A DNA stretch of 64,000 bases from Pedobacter roseus (lineage in GTDB: Bacteria > Bacteroidota > Bacteroidia > Sphingobacteriales > Sphingobacteriaceae). The position numbers and the translations under genes were made by a program. This document shows, one piece after another, positions 24,538-33,238 of this stretch; the stretch's first letter is position 1, and every line of letters begins with the position of its first letter. Below the pieces are notes generated by a model that worked only from the letters and a program-made list of their open reading frames with translations, made no database searches and had not been told where the DNA came from. The stretch covers positions 744,001-808,000 of the forward strand of contig NZ_CP060723.1 in NCBI RefSeq assembly GCF_014395225.1. Reading direction: 5' to 3'.

Positions 24538-25462
24538 TTGCTTTTTTTGCTATAAAATTGTGGAAGAAACACAGGGTTATCATGCGTCCTGTTGTAAAAA
24601 AATCTTTGGTACGGATGAGTTACCGGAATTAAAACTCGATCAGCAACTGCTTGATGACTTAGCAAACGAAACCGTTAATAAAAGAATTGCAGTTACTGGG
24701 GTTCAGCCTAAATTGTCGCTTGATATTGAAAATGTAGGTAAAAGTAAAAGGTTAACTATAGTTGGACTTTTGGGAAAATACATCTTAAAACCCCAAAATG
24801 CGGCAATTGCGTTTATGCCTGAGGTAGAAGACTTAACGATGCACCTGGCTGATCTATTCAAAATAAATACCTGTAAACATGCACTGATACCAGTATCAGA
24901 TGGTACTTGGGCTTATATAGCTAAACGGTTTGATAGGATCGGGAAAATAAAAGTACACATGGAAGACTTTTGTCAGCTTAGTGGTTTTCAAACAGAACAG
25001 AAATATGATAGTTCTTACGAACGCTGTGGTAAATTAATCGATCTATATTGTACCAATAAGGGATTAGACATTTATAATTATTTTGAAATTCTTGTTTTCT
25101 CTTTTTTAAGTGGTAACAATGATATGCACATGAAAAATTTTTCTATTCTTTATTCGGGTAATGAAATCAATCTTTCTCCTGCTTATGATCTGATCAATAG
25201 TACATTGGTATTTCCTGCCGACAAAGAAGAAATGGCCCTGCTTTTAAGTGGCCGTAAAACAAATCTTAAATTAAGAGATTTTGAAAACCTGGCAAGGTCG
25301 CTTGGAATCGGAACTAAGGTATTTGAAAGGGTGATTAATAAATTTACGGCTAAAACAGATCTAGTATTCAGTTTGATAAACAGATCCTTTTTGCCCGCAA
25401 CATTTAAAATAGAATATAAAAAGATCTGGACGGAAAGAGTTGCCCGGTTAATGACTTCTTAA
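24530..25462 (+). CDS. hipT: HipT-like serine/threonine kinase toxin
   Basis: 310 residues, the HipA kinase core without its N-terminal subdomain. It opens with a Cys cluster (C4, C7, H18, C21, C22: CFFCYK, YHASCCKKIFG). The Gly-rich loop is AVTGVQPKLSL at 54-64, the ATP-binding Lys K87 (YILKP), the catalytic loop GNNDMHMKN at 195-203 with D198, and the metal-binding Asp D220 (SPAYDLINS). HipA-type kinases phosphorylate aminoacyl-tRNA synthetases (GltX for HipA, TrpS for E. coli HipT) and stop growth. All key residues are present, so it should be active. Third gene of the operon. Confidence 0.88.
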   Translation: MANCFFCYKIVEETQGYHASCCKKIFGTDELPELKLDQQLLDDLANETVNKRIAVTGVQPKLSLDIENVGKSKRLTIVGLLGKYILKPQNAAIAFMPEVEDLTMHLADLFKINTCKHALIPVSDGTWAYIAKRFDRIGKIKVHMEDFCQLSGFQTEQKYDSSYERCGKLIDLYCTNKGLDIYNYFEILVFSFLSGNNDMHMKNFSILYSGNEINLSPAYDLINSTLVFPADKEEMALLLSGRKTNLKLRDFENLARSLGIGTKVFERVINKFTAKTDLVFSLINRSFLPATFKIEYKKIWTERVARLMTS

Positions 25463-25521
25463 ACTTTAAGATCAATAAAAAATCCTGATGAGAGGCTTTT
25501 TGTATTCTCAAAGAAACTTAG

Positions 25522-25965
25522 TTAAGTTTCCACATGCTCATCAGGATTTTCTGCTATCTCCTTTACTTTATCCAGGGCTTTTGGCCAGGTTTTTTCGAAA
25601 TAGTCAAGCCATTCTTCAGTAATGTCCATGTCGATCAGCAGGTCCGTTTTACCATCTTTTTCAGTTAAGGTATAATTCTCCAGCGATTCGCCCCAATCGT
25701 GTAGGGTTTCCTTGCCATCCATTATTTGACCAATGTGTTTGATGGACATATATTGGCTGGGAATATTTTCATTGATCACTGCAATCATTCCATCTCCTTT
25801 GCCATCATGAAAAACTGCTTTGCTTCCTTTTTTCCAATCGGTTTTTACCTGCGAACCTTCCGCAAAAACAGCAGTCCATTTAGGATAGCTTTTTAAACCA
25901 AAAAGTACATCCCATACTTTTGCTGCTGAGGCATCAATGGTGATTTTAAATTCAATCTTTTTCAT
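25522..25965 (-). CDS. SRPBCC (AHSA1-like) domain protein
   Basis: 147 residues with the START/Bet v1-type fold of the AHSA1 group: EFKITIDASAAKVWDVLFGL at the start, KGSKAVFHDGKGDGMIAV, ENYTLTEKDGKTDLLIDMDI and the long C-terminal helix (WLDYFEKTWPKALDKVKEIA). Such proteins bind small hydrophobic ligands; specific roles are unknown. It is encoded about 30 bases from the DUF1801 gene on the same strand, a pair often seen in this phylum. Confidence 0.88.
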   Translation of the reverse strand: MKKIEFKITIDASAAKVWDVLFGLKSYPKWTAVFAEGSQVKTDWKKGSKAVFHDGKGDGMIAVINENIPSQYMSIKHIGQIMDGKETLHDWGESLENYTLTEKDGKTDLLIDMDITEEWLDYFEKTWPKALDKVKEIAENPDEHVET

Positions 25966-25992
25966 GATTTTTGATTTTATGATTTGGTTTTT

Positions 25993-26348
25993 TTAATTCT
26001 CCATTAGCTTTATCCAGGCGTTAACGGCCTTTTTTAATCCATCGGCATGCTGATCTACATCTGCCATGTTGTAAAATTTAGCATAAGCTTTTCCTTTAGT
26101 CTGTTCTTCCAAAAAACCGAAATCATCGTTTAATAATGAAGCTTTATGGAAAACAACCACTACATAGTTTTTAATTTTCGGATTTATTGTAGCCATATCT
26201 TCCTTAAATTTAAAACTTGGACCTCCCCATTTAATACCACTTTCAATTTTCGGGCTGGCAGTAGTAATAATGGCAATTACTTTTTCCATTTCTTTTTTAA
26301 AGGATGATCTAATTGATCCATGAATGTATTTACTTCGGTAATGCTCAT
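25993..26348 (-). pseudogene. DUF1801 (YdhG-like) gene, frameshifted near its start
   Basis: The uninterrupted part (25993-26289) gives 98 residues: MEKVIAIITTASPKIESGIK, GGPSFKFKEDMATINPKIK, DDFGFLEEQTKGKAYAKFYN and KKAVNAWIKLMEN, a DUF1801 protein lacking the usual first helix. That helix is found in another frame just upstream: the ATG at 26348 reads MSITEVNTFMDQLDHPLKK before running out of frame at the six-A run on the coding strand (26293-26298). Adding one A there joins the two parts perfectly. So either the gene is broken by loss of one A, or this is a homopolymer error in the sequence. Confidence 0.78.
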
Positions 26349-26633
26349 CGTCTGAAATTTATAATAACAAATTTGCAAACTAAGCAGCTATTGAATACGG
26401 TGCAAAGGCGACAATTTTAGGGGGCAGACAGAAAAATTATTTTTAGCATTATTTAACATAATTATCTTAAAATAAAGCAATTTAATCGATAGATTTACGT
26501 AGTTGGACGGTACATCTGCCTGTGCGTGCAATATTTTGATTTAAATTGAGTTGATTGGTGAATAAAGTTTATTTGCGGACAACTTAATCGTCAGCCAACA
26601 CGTATATATAAAACATAATGCGACAAAAAACCT

Positions 26634-28226
26634 ATGAGAAATAACAGACTTACCCACCTGATAGTGCTGGGTGTTTTAACTTTGGGAATAGTTTCGGCCT
26701 GTAAAAAAAGCAGCGTTACGCCCGATGAACCGGTTACACCAACCACACCCAGCGGAACACGTACAGAACTGACCAAGGATTCGATCTTTTTATATGCTAA
26801 AGAACTGTATTACTGGAATACTTCTTTACCGACTTACGCGGCGTTTAATCCGCGTGGATTTAGCTCCAATGAAGCGGAACTTTATGCCCTAACGCAGTAT
26901 TCTACTGATCCATCAACCGGTAAACCTTACGAATATGTAAGTAATTCTACCGATCCAAAATATTCATTTTTTGATTACACTGCTGCTACCACAGGAAAAA
27001 CAGGCGCTTTAAAGGCTGATGTTAATGGCTCGGCTAACGATTATGGGTTTTCGGTAAGGTACAATACCACCGAAGATTTAAGGGTGAAATATGTTTACCC
27101 TAATTCGCCTGCCGCACAGCAGGGTTTAACACGCGGCTGCCGGGTAACCAGTGTAAACGGTAGAACAAATTTAACCTATAACAGCACCAATATTGATTTT
27201 TTAAACAGCGCCATTTTTGGAACCAATCCAAGTGTAACCCTGGCTTTTAATGATATTAACGGCAATCCGAAAACGGCTGTCATAGTCAGCACTGTTTATA
27301 CCGTTAATCCTATTTTATTTACCAATGTTTATACTGTTGGGGCCAAAAAGGTAGGTTATATTGTTTTTAACAGTTTCACTAATAATGCTTCTGCAGCTTT
27401 AAATGCGGCTTTCTCTAATTTTGCTACACAAGGGGTAACCGAACTGGTTGTTGATTTACGTTACAATGGCGGTGGTTATGTATCTACAGCAACACAGATT
27501 ATCAACCTGGCCGCTCCGGCAGCACAAACCGGCAATACCATGTTTACCTCTTATTATAACAGTTATTTACAATCGATTACTACCGCGCAACGGAAGGCTT
27601 CGGTATTGGCGCATCAGCCACTGCTGGATGATGCCGGAAAACTACAAACCTATACCTCTGGAGTAAACGGAAAATATGCTACTTATGCCGATTTAGATTA
27701 TACGCCTACTGCTTCAGATAATATTGAAAAATTTGCTAAATCGGGTTCATTGGCATTAAGCAGGATTTATTTTCTGGTTAGCGGATCAACAGCATCGGCA
27801 AGTGAGCTCACCATTAACAGCTTAATACCAGTAATGGATGTAAAGCTGATCGGTACTACTACTTATGGCAAGCCGGTTGGTTTTTTTCCAATCAGGATTG
27901 ATAAAGTGGACATGTATATTCCCGAATTTGAAACTAAAAATCAAAAGGGTGTAGGTGGTTATTATTCAGGTTTAACTGTTGATAAACAATCGGAGGAGGA
28001 TTTAACGAAAGCCTTTGGAGATGAAACAGAAACGCTGCTGGCCTATGCATTGGCTTACGCAAAATCGGGCACTTTTGTAATTCCGGCGGCAAAAACGTCA
28101 AGTTTAAGTACCTCAAAGGTGCCTACAGCGGCAAAATTGTCGAGTGCGGAACAGAAACTGGTTGACGAGCGTTTGGATCAGAATGGATTTAAGGGCATGG
28201 TGATGACTCCAGGTAGAAAGTTTTAA
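26634..28226 (+). CDS. S41-family (C-terminal processing type) peptidase lipoprotein
   Basis: 530 residues. The signal MRNNRLTHLIVLGVLTLGIVSAC makes it a lipoprotein (Cys23), with a Ser/Thr/Pro-rich linker after it. Then come an N-terminal helical region (FLYAKELYYWNTSLP), a PDZ domain (VKYVYPNSPAAQQGLTRGCR) and the S41 catalytic core with the motif GSTASASELT: Ser388 is the probable nucleophile, and the Lys of TTYGKPVGF about 25 residues later is the general base. The substrate is unknown; tail-specific cleavage of periplasmic or surface proteins is the family role. No partner genes. Confidence 0.92.
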   Translation: MRNNRLTHLIVLGVLTLGIVSACKKSSVTPDEPVTPTTPSGTRTELTKDSIFLYAKELYYWNTSLPTYAAFNPRGFSSNEAELYALTQYSTDPSTGKPYEYVSNSTDPKYSFFDYTAATTGKTGALKADVNGSANDYGFSVRYNTTEDLRVKYVYPNSPAAQQGLTRGCRVTSVNGRTNLTYNSTNIDFLNSAIFGTNPSVTLAFNDINGNPKTAVIVSTVYTVNPILFTNVYTVGAKKVGYIVFNSFTNNASAALNAAFSNFATQGVTELVVDLRYNGGGYVSTATQIINLAAPAAQTGNTMFTSYYNSYLQSITTAQRKASVLAHQPLLDDAGKLQTYTSGVNGKYATYADLDYTPTASDNIEKFAKSGSLALSRIYFLVSGSTASASELTINSLIPVMDVKLIGTTTYGKPVGFFPIRIDKVDMYIPEFETKNQKGVGGYYSGLTVDKQSEEDLTKAFGDETETLLAYALAYAKSGTFVIPAAKTSSLSTSKVPTAAKLSSAEQKLVDERLDQNGFKGMVMTPGRKF

Positions 28227-28243
28227 TAAATATATTAAATAAA

Positions 28244-28278
28244 GAAGCCCGATCAGTAAAATATGCTGATCGGGCTTC
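28244..28278. terminator. Hairpin after the S41 peptidase gene
   Basis: GAAGCCCGATCAG (28244-28256) pairs perfectly with CTGATCGGGCTTC (28266-28278). There is no clear T run after it on the + strand, so it may be a weak terminator or only a stabilising structure. Confidence 0.55.
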
Positions 28279-28351
28279 CTGGTTTATTGGAGATTGTAAA
28301 TACTTGGTTCTTAAGCAGGATTTTACATTTAATCCTGATTTTAAGAAATTA

Positions 28352-28957
28352 TTACAATAATATTTTACTGCTAATGTCTTTATTGATGGTAATATAACCC
28401 GGGTATTTAACCGGTGTATTGCCCAGCATAAAGGTTGGTTTTATTTTAATGGTTAATAATCCCAGTTTTTCATCTTTAGAAGAAGATCCTTTTTGAGCGG
28501 CTTTAATAATGTCATTAAAAACATTTCCGTTTGATATTAGTCCGTAAATATTGCTCACCAGTTGTACAGGAACGGTTACGGTTTGACCCTGCGCAATGCT
28601 TACATTCTGGTTAACCAAACCTTCTGCTAAATCGGTATTATTTACCAAAATCTTATATTCGAACTGATTGATGGCGGCCAAACTGCTTGATGGATTGGTG
28701 ATTTCTAAGTTCAGATTAGCCCTTAACGGGATATCTTTCCTTAATAAGCCCAAAGCCACACCTGGTAAACTGGTTAAGCTAAAACTCTGCTGATCCATTA
28801 GTTTTTTTACGTCTGTGCCTGCAATAGAGATATTTTGTACATTGGTAATTTTATAAGTGCAATTTTCGAGTGCCTTTATCTGTTGCGCCTGTTTGTTTAT
28901 ACCACAACCAAATATAGTTGTAATGGTAAGCAGGCAAATCATTAGTATGTTTTTCAT
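28352..28957 (-). CDS. Lipoprotein with LEA type 2-like domain
   Basis: About 201 residues from the ATG at 28957 (MKNILMICLLTITTIFGC), preferred to the ATG at 28966, with Cys18 as the lipobox. The mature part has the Ig-like beta pattern of LEA-2/WHy domains: ANLNLEITNPSSSLAAINQF, KILVNNTDLAEG, IAQGQTVTVPVQLV, with the usual NPSS turn. Such domains occur in stress-related and envelope proteins; the role here is unknown. Confidence 0.78.
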   Translation of the reverse strand: MKNILMICLLTITTIFGCGINKQAQQIKALENCTYKITNVQNISIAGTDVKKLMDQQSFSLTSLPGVALGLLRKDIPLRANLNLEITNPSSSLAAINQFEYKILVNNTDLAEGLVNQNVSIAQGQTVTVPVQLVSNIYGLISNGNVFNDIIKAAQKGSSSKDEKLGLLTIKIKPTFMLGNTPVKYPGYITINKDISSKILL

Positions 28958-29027
28958 GTTAATCATAACGCCAAAATACTAAAACTATTTCAGCTGTGCG
29001 GTTGCTTTAACTAAAATTAACTCAGTG

Positions 29028-29255
29028 TTATGGTGTAACAGTTTCTATTCCATCCTGATGATCTCCACCTTTATCTTTTTCGTCGTCAACGTCTCCTTTG
29101 GTATGCTCACTTTTATTTTCTTCGACATGATCTTCAGTCTTAACTTCTTTTTCTGTTGAAGGTGTTACCGTTTCTATGTCCAGTTGTACATCATCATTAG
29201 GTTTTGGATGGTTACCTGTATTTTCCTTTGGTGTTTTTTCTTGCTTGTTTTCCAT
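29028..29255 (-). CDS. Small acidic hydrophilic protein
   Basis: 75 residues from the ATG at 29255 (MENKQEKTPKENTGNHPK), an in-frame start chosen over the hydrophobic extension up to 29297. The composition is extreme: Glu, Lys, Asp and Thr, with two similar segments DIETVTPS and GIETVTP, one of which ends the protein. No hydrophobic core, so it is probably disordered. It could be a stress or desiccation-type protein, but nothing in the sequence settles this. Confidence 0.55.
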   Translation of the reverse strand: MENKQEKTPKENTGNHPKPNDDVQLDIETVTPSTEKEVKTEDHVEENKSEHTKGDVDDEKDKGGDHQDGIETVTP

Positions 29256-29361
29256 AGTATAAATCTGTTTATTATAATAAATCAATTTTAAGGGCATTTT
29301 GTTTGTTATTTTTTATAAAGCAGCTGTCTCATTTTTTACCTTTACAATAGACATAAATGAT

Positions 29362-29844
29362 ATGGCCGTCACCGTTAGAAAGATAACAGCAGCAGATAAT
29401 AAAGCAACAGCAGAGATGATCAGAACGATTTTAAGGGAATTTAAGATCGACAAACCCGGTACGGTTTACACCGACCCAACAACTGATGATTTATCTACAC
29501 TTTTTGAGCATACGGGATCGGCTTACTGGCTTGCAGAAGAAAACGCAGAGATTATTGGCGGCTGCGGCATTTATCCAACCGAAGGCTTGCCTGATGGCTG
29601 TGTAGAACTCGTAAAACTATACACCTCTGCAGCATCGCGGGGAAAGGGTATTGGTAAGTTATTAATGGAAAAAAGCATCGAATCCGCACAACACTTTGGC
29701 TATAACGAGGTGTACTTAGAATCGTTCCCCGAACTTACCACGGCTATTTCTATGTATGAAAAAGCAGGATTTAGAAAACTTTCAGCTCCATTGGGTAATT
29801 CAGGACATTTCGCCTGTAATGTTTGGATGTTACTAGTATTGTAG
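29362..29844 (+). CDS. GNAT-family N-acetyltransferase
   Basis: 160 residues from the ATG at 29362 (MAVTVRKITAADNKATAEMI); the frame stays open to 29299 but the upstream part is an unlikely hydrophobic leader. GNAT motifs are clear: VELVKLYTSAASRGKGIGKLL with the acetyl-CoA-binding R-G-K-G-I-G loop, then SAQHFGYNEVYLESFP and AISMYEKAGFRKL. The substrate is unknown. It starts divergently from the acidic small protein at 29028-29255. Confidence 0.9.
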   Translation: MAVTVRKITAADNKATAEMIRTILREFKIDKPGTVYTDPTTDDLSTLFEHTGSAYWLAEENAEIIGGCGIYPTEGLPDGCVELVKLYTSAASRGKGIGKLLMEKSIESAQHFGYNEVYLESFPELTTAISMYEKAGFRKLSAPLGNSGHFACNVWMLLVL

Positions 29845-29971
29845 CCGATTGGAAAATGAAATTTAATCGCAACGTAAGTTTAGTGTAGCTTAAACGTCAT
29901 ATCAACTGTAGTCATCCAAACTTGGCACGAATAAGGATATTTTTGTAGCATAGATTTTATCCCTTTATTTT

Positions 29972-30976
29972 ATGGCTGATCATTCATTAAAAAATATACC
30001 TTATTCTGTACTCGATCTCGCAACTGTTTTAGACGGTTATACCGCAGCTGATACCTTCAAAACAAGTCTGGATTTAGCCCAGCAATCTGAAGATTTAGGT
30101 TATACCCGTTATTGGTTTGCAGAGCATCATAATATGGCTGGTGTGGCCAGTTCCGCTACTGCTATACTCATTGGTTATATTGCTGGTGGCACAAAAAGCA
30201 TCCGTGTAGGTTCTGGTGGTATTATGTTGCCCAATCATGCGCCTTTAATTGTGGCAGAGCAATTTGGTACTTTGGCTTCACTTTACCCTAACCGTATAGA
30301 TTTGGGCTTGGGCAGGGCACCGGGCACCGATCAGGTTACGGCAATGGCCATCCGTGGTGAAAATTTTAATGCAGCACATCACTTTCCAAAGGATATAGAA
30401 AAGTTGCAACAGCTTTTTTCGGCTTCCAATAGCCGGGCAAGTGTAAGGGCTATTCCGGGTGAAGGACTGGATATTCCGATCTGGGTTTTAGGCTCTAGTA
30501 CCGATAGCGCCCGTTTAGCGGCAGAGAAAGGATTGCCTTATGCTTTTGCAAGTCATTTCGCACCAACTTATTTCGAACAGGCCATTTCCATTTACCGGAA
30601 TAACTTTAAACCATCGGCATTTTTGAAAGAGCCTTATGTAATGGCTTGTGTAAATGTGGTGGCTGCCGATACCGATGAAGAAGCAGAACGTTTATCGAGT
30701 TCGGTGAAACGCATGTTCTTGGGTGTAATTACGGGCAAAAGGGAGTTGTTAAAACCCGCGATAGATGATATTAATCAGTATTGGGACCGTATGGAAAAAG
30801 AGGCGGTAGAACAGATGTTGTATTATTCTTTTATAGGAAGTGGAGAAACCATTAAAGAAAATTTAACCGCTTTTGTTAATACTTATGGTGTTAATGAGAT
30901 TATGAGCACTTCACATATTTATGATCATCAGGCAAAATTGCATTCTAATAAAATTTTTGCGGGGCTGTTTGATTAA
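29972..30976 (+). CDS. LLM-class flavin-dependent oxidoreductase (luciferase-like)
   Basis: 334 residues of the bacterial luciferase superfamily with the short N-terminus and the conserved segments [60 protein letters not shown] and [20 protein letters not shown]. It binds FMN in a TIM barrel; the substrate cannot be assigned. A TATTTTTG element (29938-29945) is the best -7 candidate upstream. A palindromic element with T run follows (31016-31076). Confidence 0.9.
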   Translation: MADHSLKNIPYSVLDLATVLDGYTAADTFKTSLDLAQQSEDLGYTRYWFAEHHNMAGVASSATAILIGYIAGGTKSIRVGSGGIMLPNHAPLIVAEQFGTLASLYPNRIDLGLGRAPGTDQVTAMAIRGENFNAAHHFPKDIEKLQQLFSASNSRASVRAIPGEGLDIPIWVLGSSTDSARLAAEKGLPYAFASHFAPTYFEQAISIYRNNFKPSAFLKEPYVMACVNVVAADTDEEAERLSSSVKRMFLGVITGKRELLKPAIDDINQYWDRMEKEAVEQMLYYSFIGSGETIKENLTAFVNTYGVNEIMSTSHIYDHQAKLHSNKIFAGLFD

Positions 30977-31015
30977 AAGATAAGTCTTCATTACTGATAC
31001 AATTAACCAATTTGT

Positions 31016-31068
31016 CGTCATTTCGAGCGGACCCGATAGCTATCGGGTGAAACGGAGTCGAGATGACG
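31016..31068. repeat. REP-like palindromic element
   Basis: Outer arms CGTCATTTCGA (31016-31026) and TCGAGATGACG (31058-31068) pair with one mismatch. The centre is the perfect 18-bp palindrome ACCCGATAGCTATCGGGT (31031-31048). The T run after it could make it a terminator of the upstream oxidoreductase. Similar outer arms are found at 41013, 42581, 57069 and 61483. Confidence 0.75.
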
Positions 31069-31084
31069 ATTTTTTTTTGTTCCC

Positions 31085-31454
31085 GCAGATATTGCTGATT
31101 AACGCAGAATCGCGTCCGTTTTCCATCTTACATTTTCCATCATTAACCAAAGCGTTCACAGAGAGACACAGCGTGCTTGCAGTTAAGTTCTGAAGCAATC
31201 CTCTTAAATCTGCGGGAAACAGATCACGTAATTTTTTCGCAGATATCGCTGATGCGCGCAGAATCGCGTCCGTTTTTCCATCTTACATTTTCCATTATTA
31301 ACCAAAGCGTTCACAGAAGGACACAACGTGCTTGCAGTTAAGTTCTGAGGCAATCTTCTTAAATCTGCGGGAAACAGATCGCCTAATTTTCTCTCAGATA
31401 TCGCTGATGCGCGCGGAATCGCGTCTGTTTTCCATCTTACATTTTCCATCAATC
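31085..31454. repeat. Tandem repeat, unit about 154 bp, about 2.4 copies
   Basis: Copies start at 31085, 31239 and 31394 (intervals 154 and 155). Each begins near GCAGATATCGCTGATGCGCG, continues through CGCGTCCGTTTTCCATCTTACATTTTCCATC and ends in AAATCTGCGGGAAACAGATC. The copies differ at several bases. Unit ends contain the CCATCTTACATTTTCC word found in other gaps. Confidence 0.85.
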
Positions 31455-31511
31455 ACGTTACTTGTCATCTACTCTTTAAGATTTATTAATATTAAGGGAA
31501 TATTGGACTGC

Positions 31512-31519
31512 TAGCTTTG
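31512..31519 (+). promoter_or_regulatory. Candidate -7 element of the ECF sigma gene
   Basis: TAGCTTTG fits TAnnTTTG and lies 20 bases before the TTG start at 31540. The -33 match is poor. Confidence 0.4.
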
Positions 31520-31539
31520 CTGCGAAAAATCGGCATCCT

Positions 31540-32103
31540 TTGAGCGAAACTTTACTTTCATCTTTACAGCGCGGAAGCCATCAGGCAATGGAAGAAATCT
31601 ACCAGATTTATTGGGAGGGTATTTTTGATGCTGCACTAAGAAAAACAGGTGATGAAGCCCTAGCACAGGATATTACCCAGGAGATTTTCATTTCACTTTG
31701 GGAAAACCATAAAACGATTAACCTTTCCGGAAGCCTTGGCGCTTATCTGCATGGTGCTGTAAAATATAAAGTGATCAATTATTTCAGGTCGGGCAGTCTT
31801 AAAGAGCAGCACCAACCTGCACTTACGGCATTGATGGATGAGCAACACAGCGCTGCTGCAGATGATAAACTCCTGTTAAAGGAACTCCACCTCGAAGTAG
31901 ATGCCGCCATTGCACTCTTGCCAGAAAAAATGCAGCAGGTTTTCTCCATGAGCAGAAAGCAGGAAAAATCCATCAAAGAAATTGCTTCTGAGCTGGATAT
32001 TTCTGTCCAAACGGTGAAAAACCAGATTTCTGCTGCTTTAAAATTACTCAAAAAAAGTCTTTCCTACATCCTGTTAATTGCCACTTTAATCGGCTTAACA
32101 TAA
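31540..32103 (+). CDS. ECF-type RNA polymerase sigma factor (FecI-like)
   Basis: 187 residues from the TTG at 31540 (TTGAGCGAAAC), the only usable start here. Region 2 is EIYQIYWEGIFDAALRKTGD with DITQEIFISLWEN; region 4 is LPEKMQQVFSMSRKQEKSIK with the HTH IKEIASELDISVQTVKNQIS. The end is hydrophobic (LSYILLIATLIGLT), which is frequent in Bacteroidota ECF sigma factors. It directs RNA polymerase to the genes of the following SusC/D locus and is held in check by the FecR protein encoded 63 bp downstream. Confidence 0.93.
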   Translation: MSETLLSSLQRGSHQAMEEIYQIYWEGIFDAALRKTGDEALAQDITQEIFISLWENHKTINLSGSLGAYLHGAVKYKVINYFRSGSLKEQHQPALTALMDEQHSAAADDKLLLKELHLEVDAAIALLPEKMQQVFSMSRKQEKSIKEIASELDISVQTVKNQISAALKLLKKSLSYILLIATLIGLT

Positions 32104-32166
32104 AGTTAATCTATAGATAACATTTTTGGTTAGTACCTCTTTGCTTTTGAACTGACATGTATTTAA

Positions 32167-33114
32167 ATGACAGAAAAACAGGCAAAGGAGCTGCTGCAGA
32201 AATATCTCGATCAGCAGGCTAGTCCCGAAGAACAAAAAAAAGTTGAAGAGTGGTATGCCACACTCGAGGCAAAAGATGTGGTTGTACCTGCCGATCAAAA
32301 AGCTGCGATAGGAGCACAAATGTTTGTTCAGCTAAAGGCGGCGATGAACGAAAAACCTAAGCACAATAAGATACTAAAGCTTCAAACTTTTTATAAGGTA
32401 GCCGCTGCGGTGCTGATTGTGTTTACCATCGGACTAACGGTATGGAAAATCAACCGTCCGGTTAAATCTGTCGAAAATCAGGTTACTGTAATTACCGGAG
32501 CAACAGAACAGAAGCGCATTACCTTATCTGATGGTTCGGTGGTATTGCTTGGCCCGGCTGCGAAATTGAGCTATCCTAAAGTATTTGCATCAAACAGTCG
32601 CCAGATAGCACTAAAAGAGGGTGAAGCTTTTTTTGATATTGCCCATCAGGAAAAACGACCATTTACGGTACATACTACTTCCGGCATCGATATTAAAGTT
32701 TTGGGAACTTCTTTCAAGGTTAAATCTTACCAGGCCAGTAAGCAGCTCGAAGTTGCTGTAGTAACGGGTAAAGTTGCGGTGAGCAATCAAAAAGGCAACC
32801 TGGGTACACTGGTAAAGGATGAGTTTTTAACTTATGATAAAAGTGCCGGGCGTGCTGCCATCCGCAAAATTAAACCTGTGGCTTTTATTGAATTCGCTTT
32901 TGATGGCGCAACGCTCGATCAGGTTATTAACAAACTCCAATATGCCTACAGCATTAAAATTGTGCTGAGCGACAGCACTTTGGCTAAACTTAAAACTACT
33001 GCTTCTTTCAGTAGCAAACAATCGCCCGAAGAGATTCTGGATATCATCTGCAGTCTGCATCACCTCAAGTTTAACGGATCAAAAAATCATAAAACATTTA
33101 ATATATACAAATGA
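32167..33114 (+). CDS. FecR-family anti-sigma factor
   Basis: 315 residues. The N-terminal cytoplasmic part (LLQKYLDQQASPEEQKKVEEW) binds the sigma factor, then one membrane helix (about 78-95, VAAAVLIVFTIGLTVW) and a periplasmic FecR domain (KRITLSDGSVVLLGPAAKLSYPK, EAFFDIAHQEKRPFTVHTTSG, IDIKVLGTSFKVKSY). The C-terminal STN-like part (QVINKLQYAYSIKIVLSDST) should contact the N-terminal STN domain of the SusC-type receptor. This gives the standard surface-signalling chain: SusC to FecR to ECF sigma. Confidence 0.93.
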   Translation: MTEKQAKELLQKYLDQQASPEEQKKVEEWYATLEAKDVVVPADQKAAIGAQMFVQLKAAMNEKPKHNKILKLQTFYKVAAAVLIVFTIGLTVWKINRPVKSVENQVTVITGATEQKRITLSDGSVVLLGPAAKLSYPKVFASNSRQIALKEGEAFFDIAHQEKRPFTVHTTSGIDIKVLGTSFKVKSYQASKQLEVAVVTGKVAVSNQKGNLGTLVKDEFLTYDKSAGRAAIRKIKPVAFIEFAFDGATLDQVINKLQYAYSIKIVLSDSTLAKLKTTASFSSKQSPEEILDIICSLHHLKFNGSKNHKTFNIYK

Positions 33115-33238
33115 GATAAGGATATGATATAGAAGTTATCTACGGTACCGGTCAGACTGGTCGCCGCAATCTTTCTTTCTGGCCTTAAGGTCAGCATAAT
33201 TAAAGCTTTACAAAAAATAAAATCAAACAAATTAAGCA

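Larger units (their letters stand above)
30977..31539. other. Gene-poor 560-bp region with a palindrome and 154-bp tandem repeats
   Basis: The only ORFs here are in the repeats. It holds the REP-like element at 31016-31068 and two and a half copies of a 154-bp tandem repeat (31085-31454), then the sigma-factor promoter. I see no gene. Confidence 0.7.

Noticed and set aside
31204..31514. 60- and 82-codon ORFs in the 154-bp tandem repeats
   Set aside because: Repeat translation only, on both strands, without a start signal or fold.
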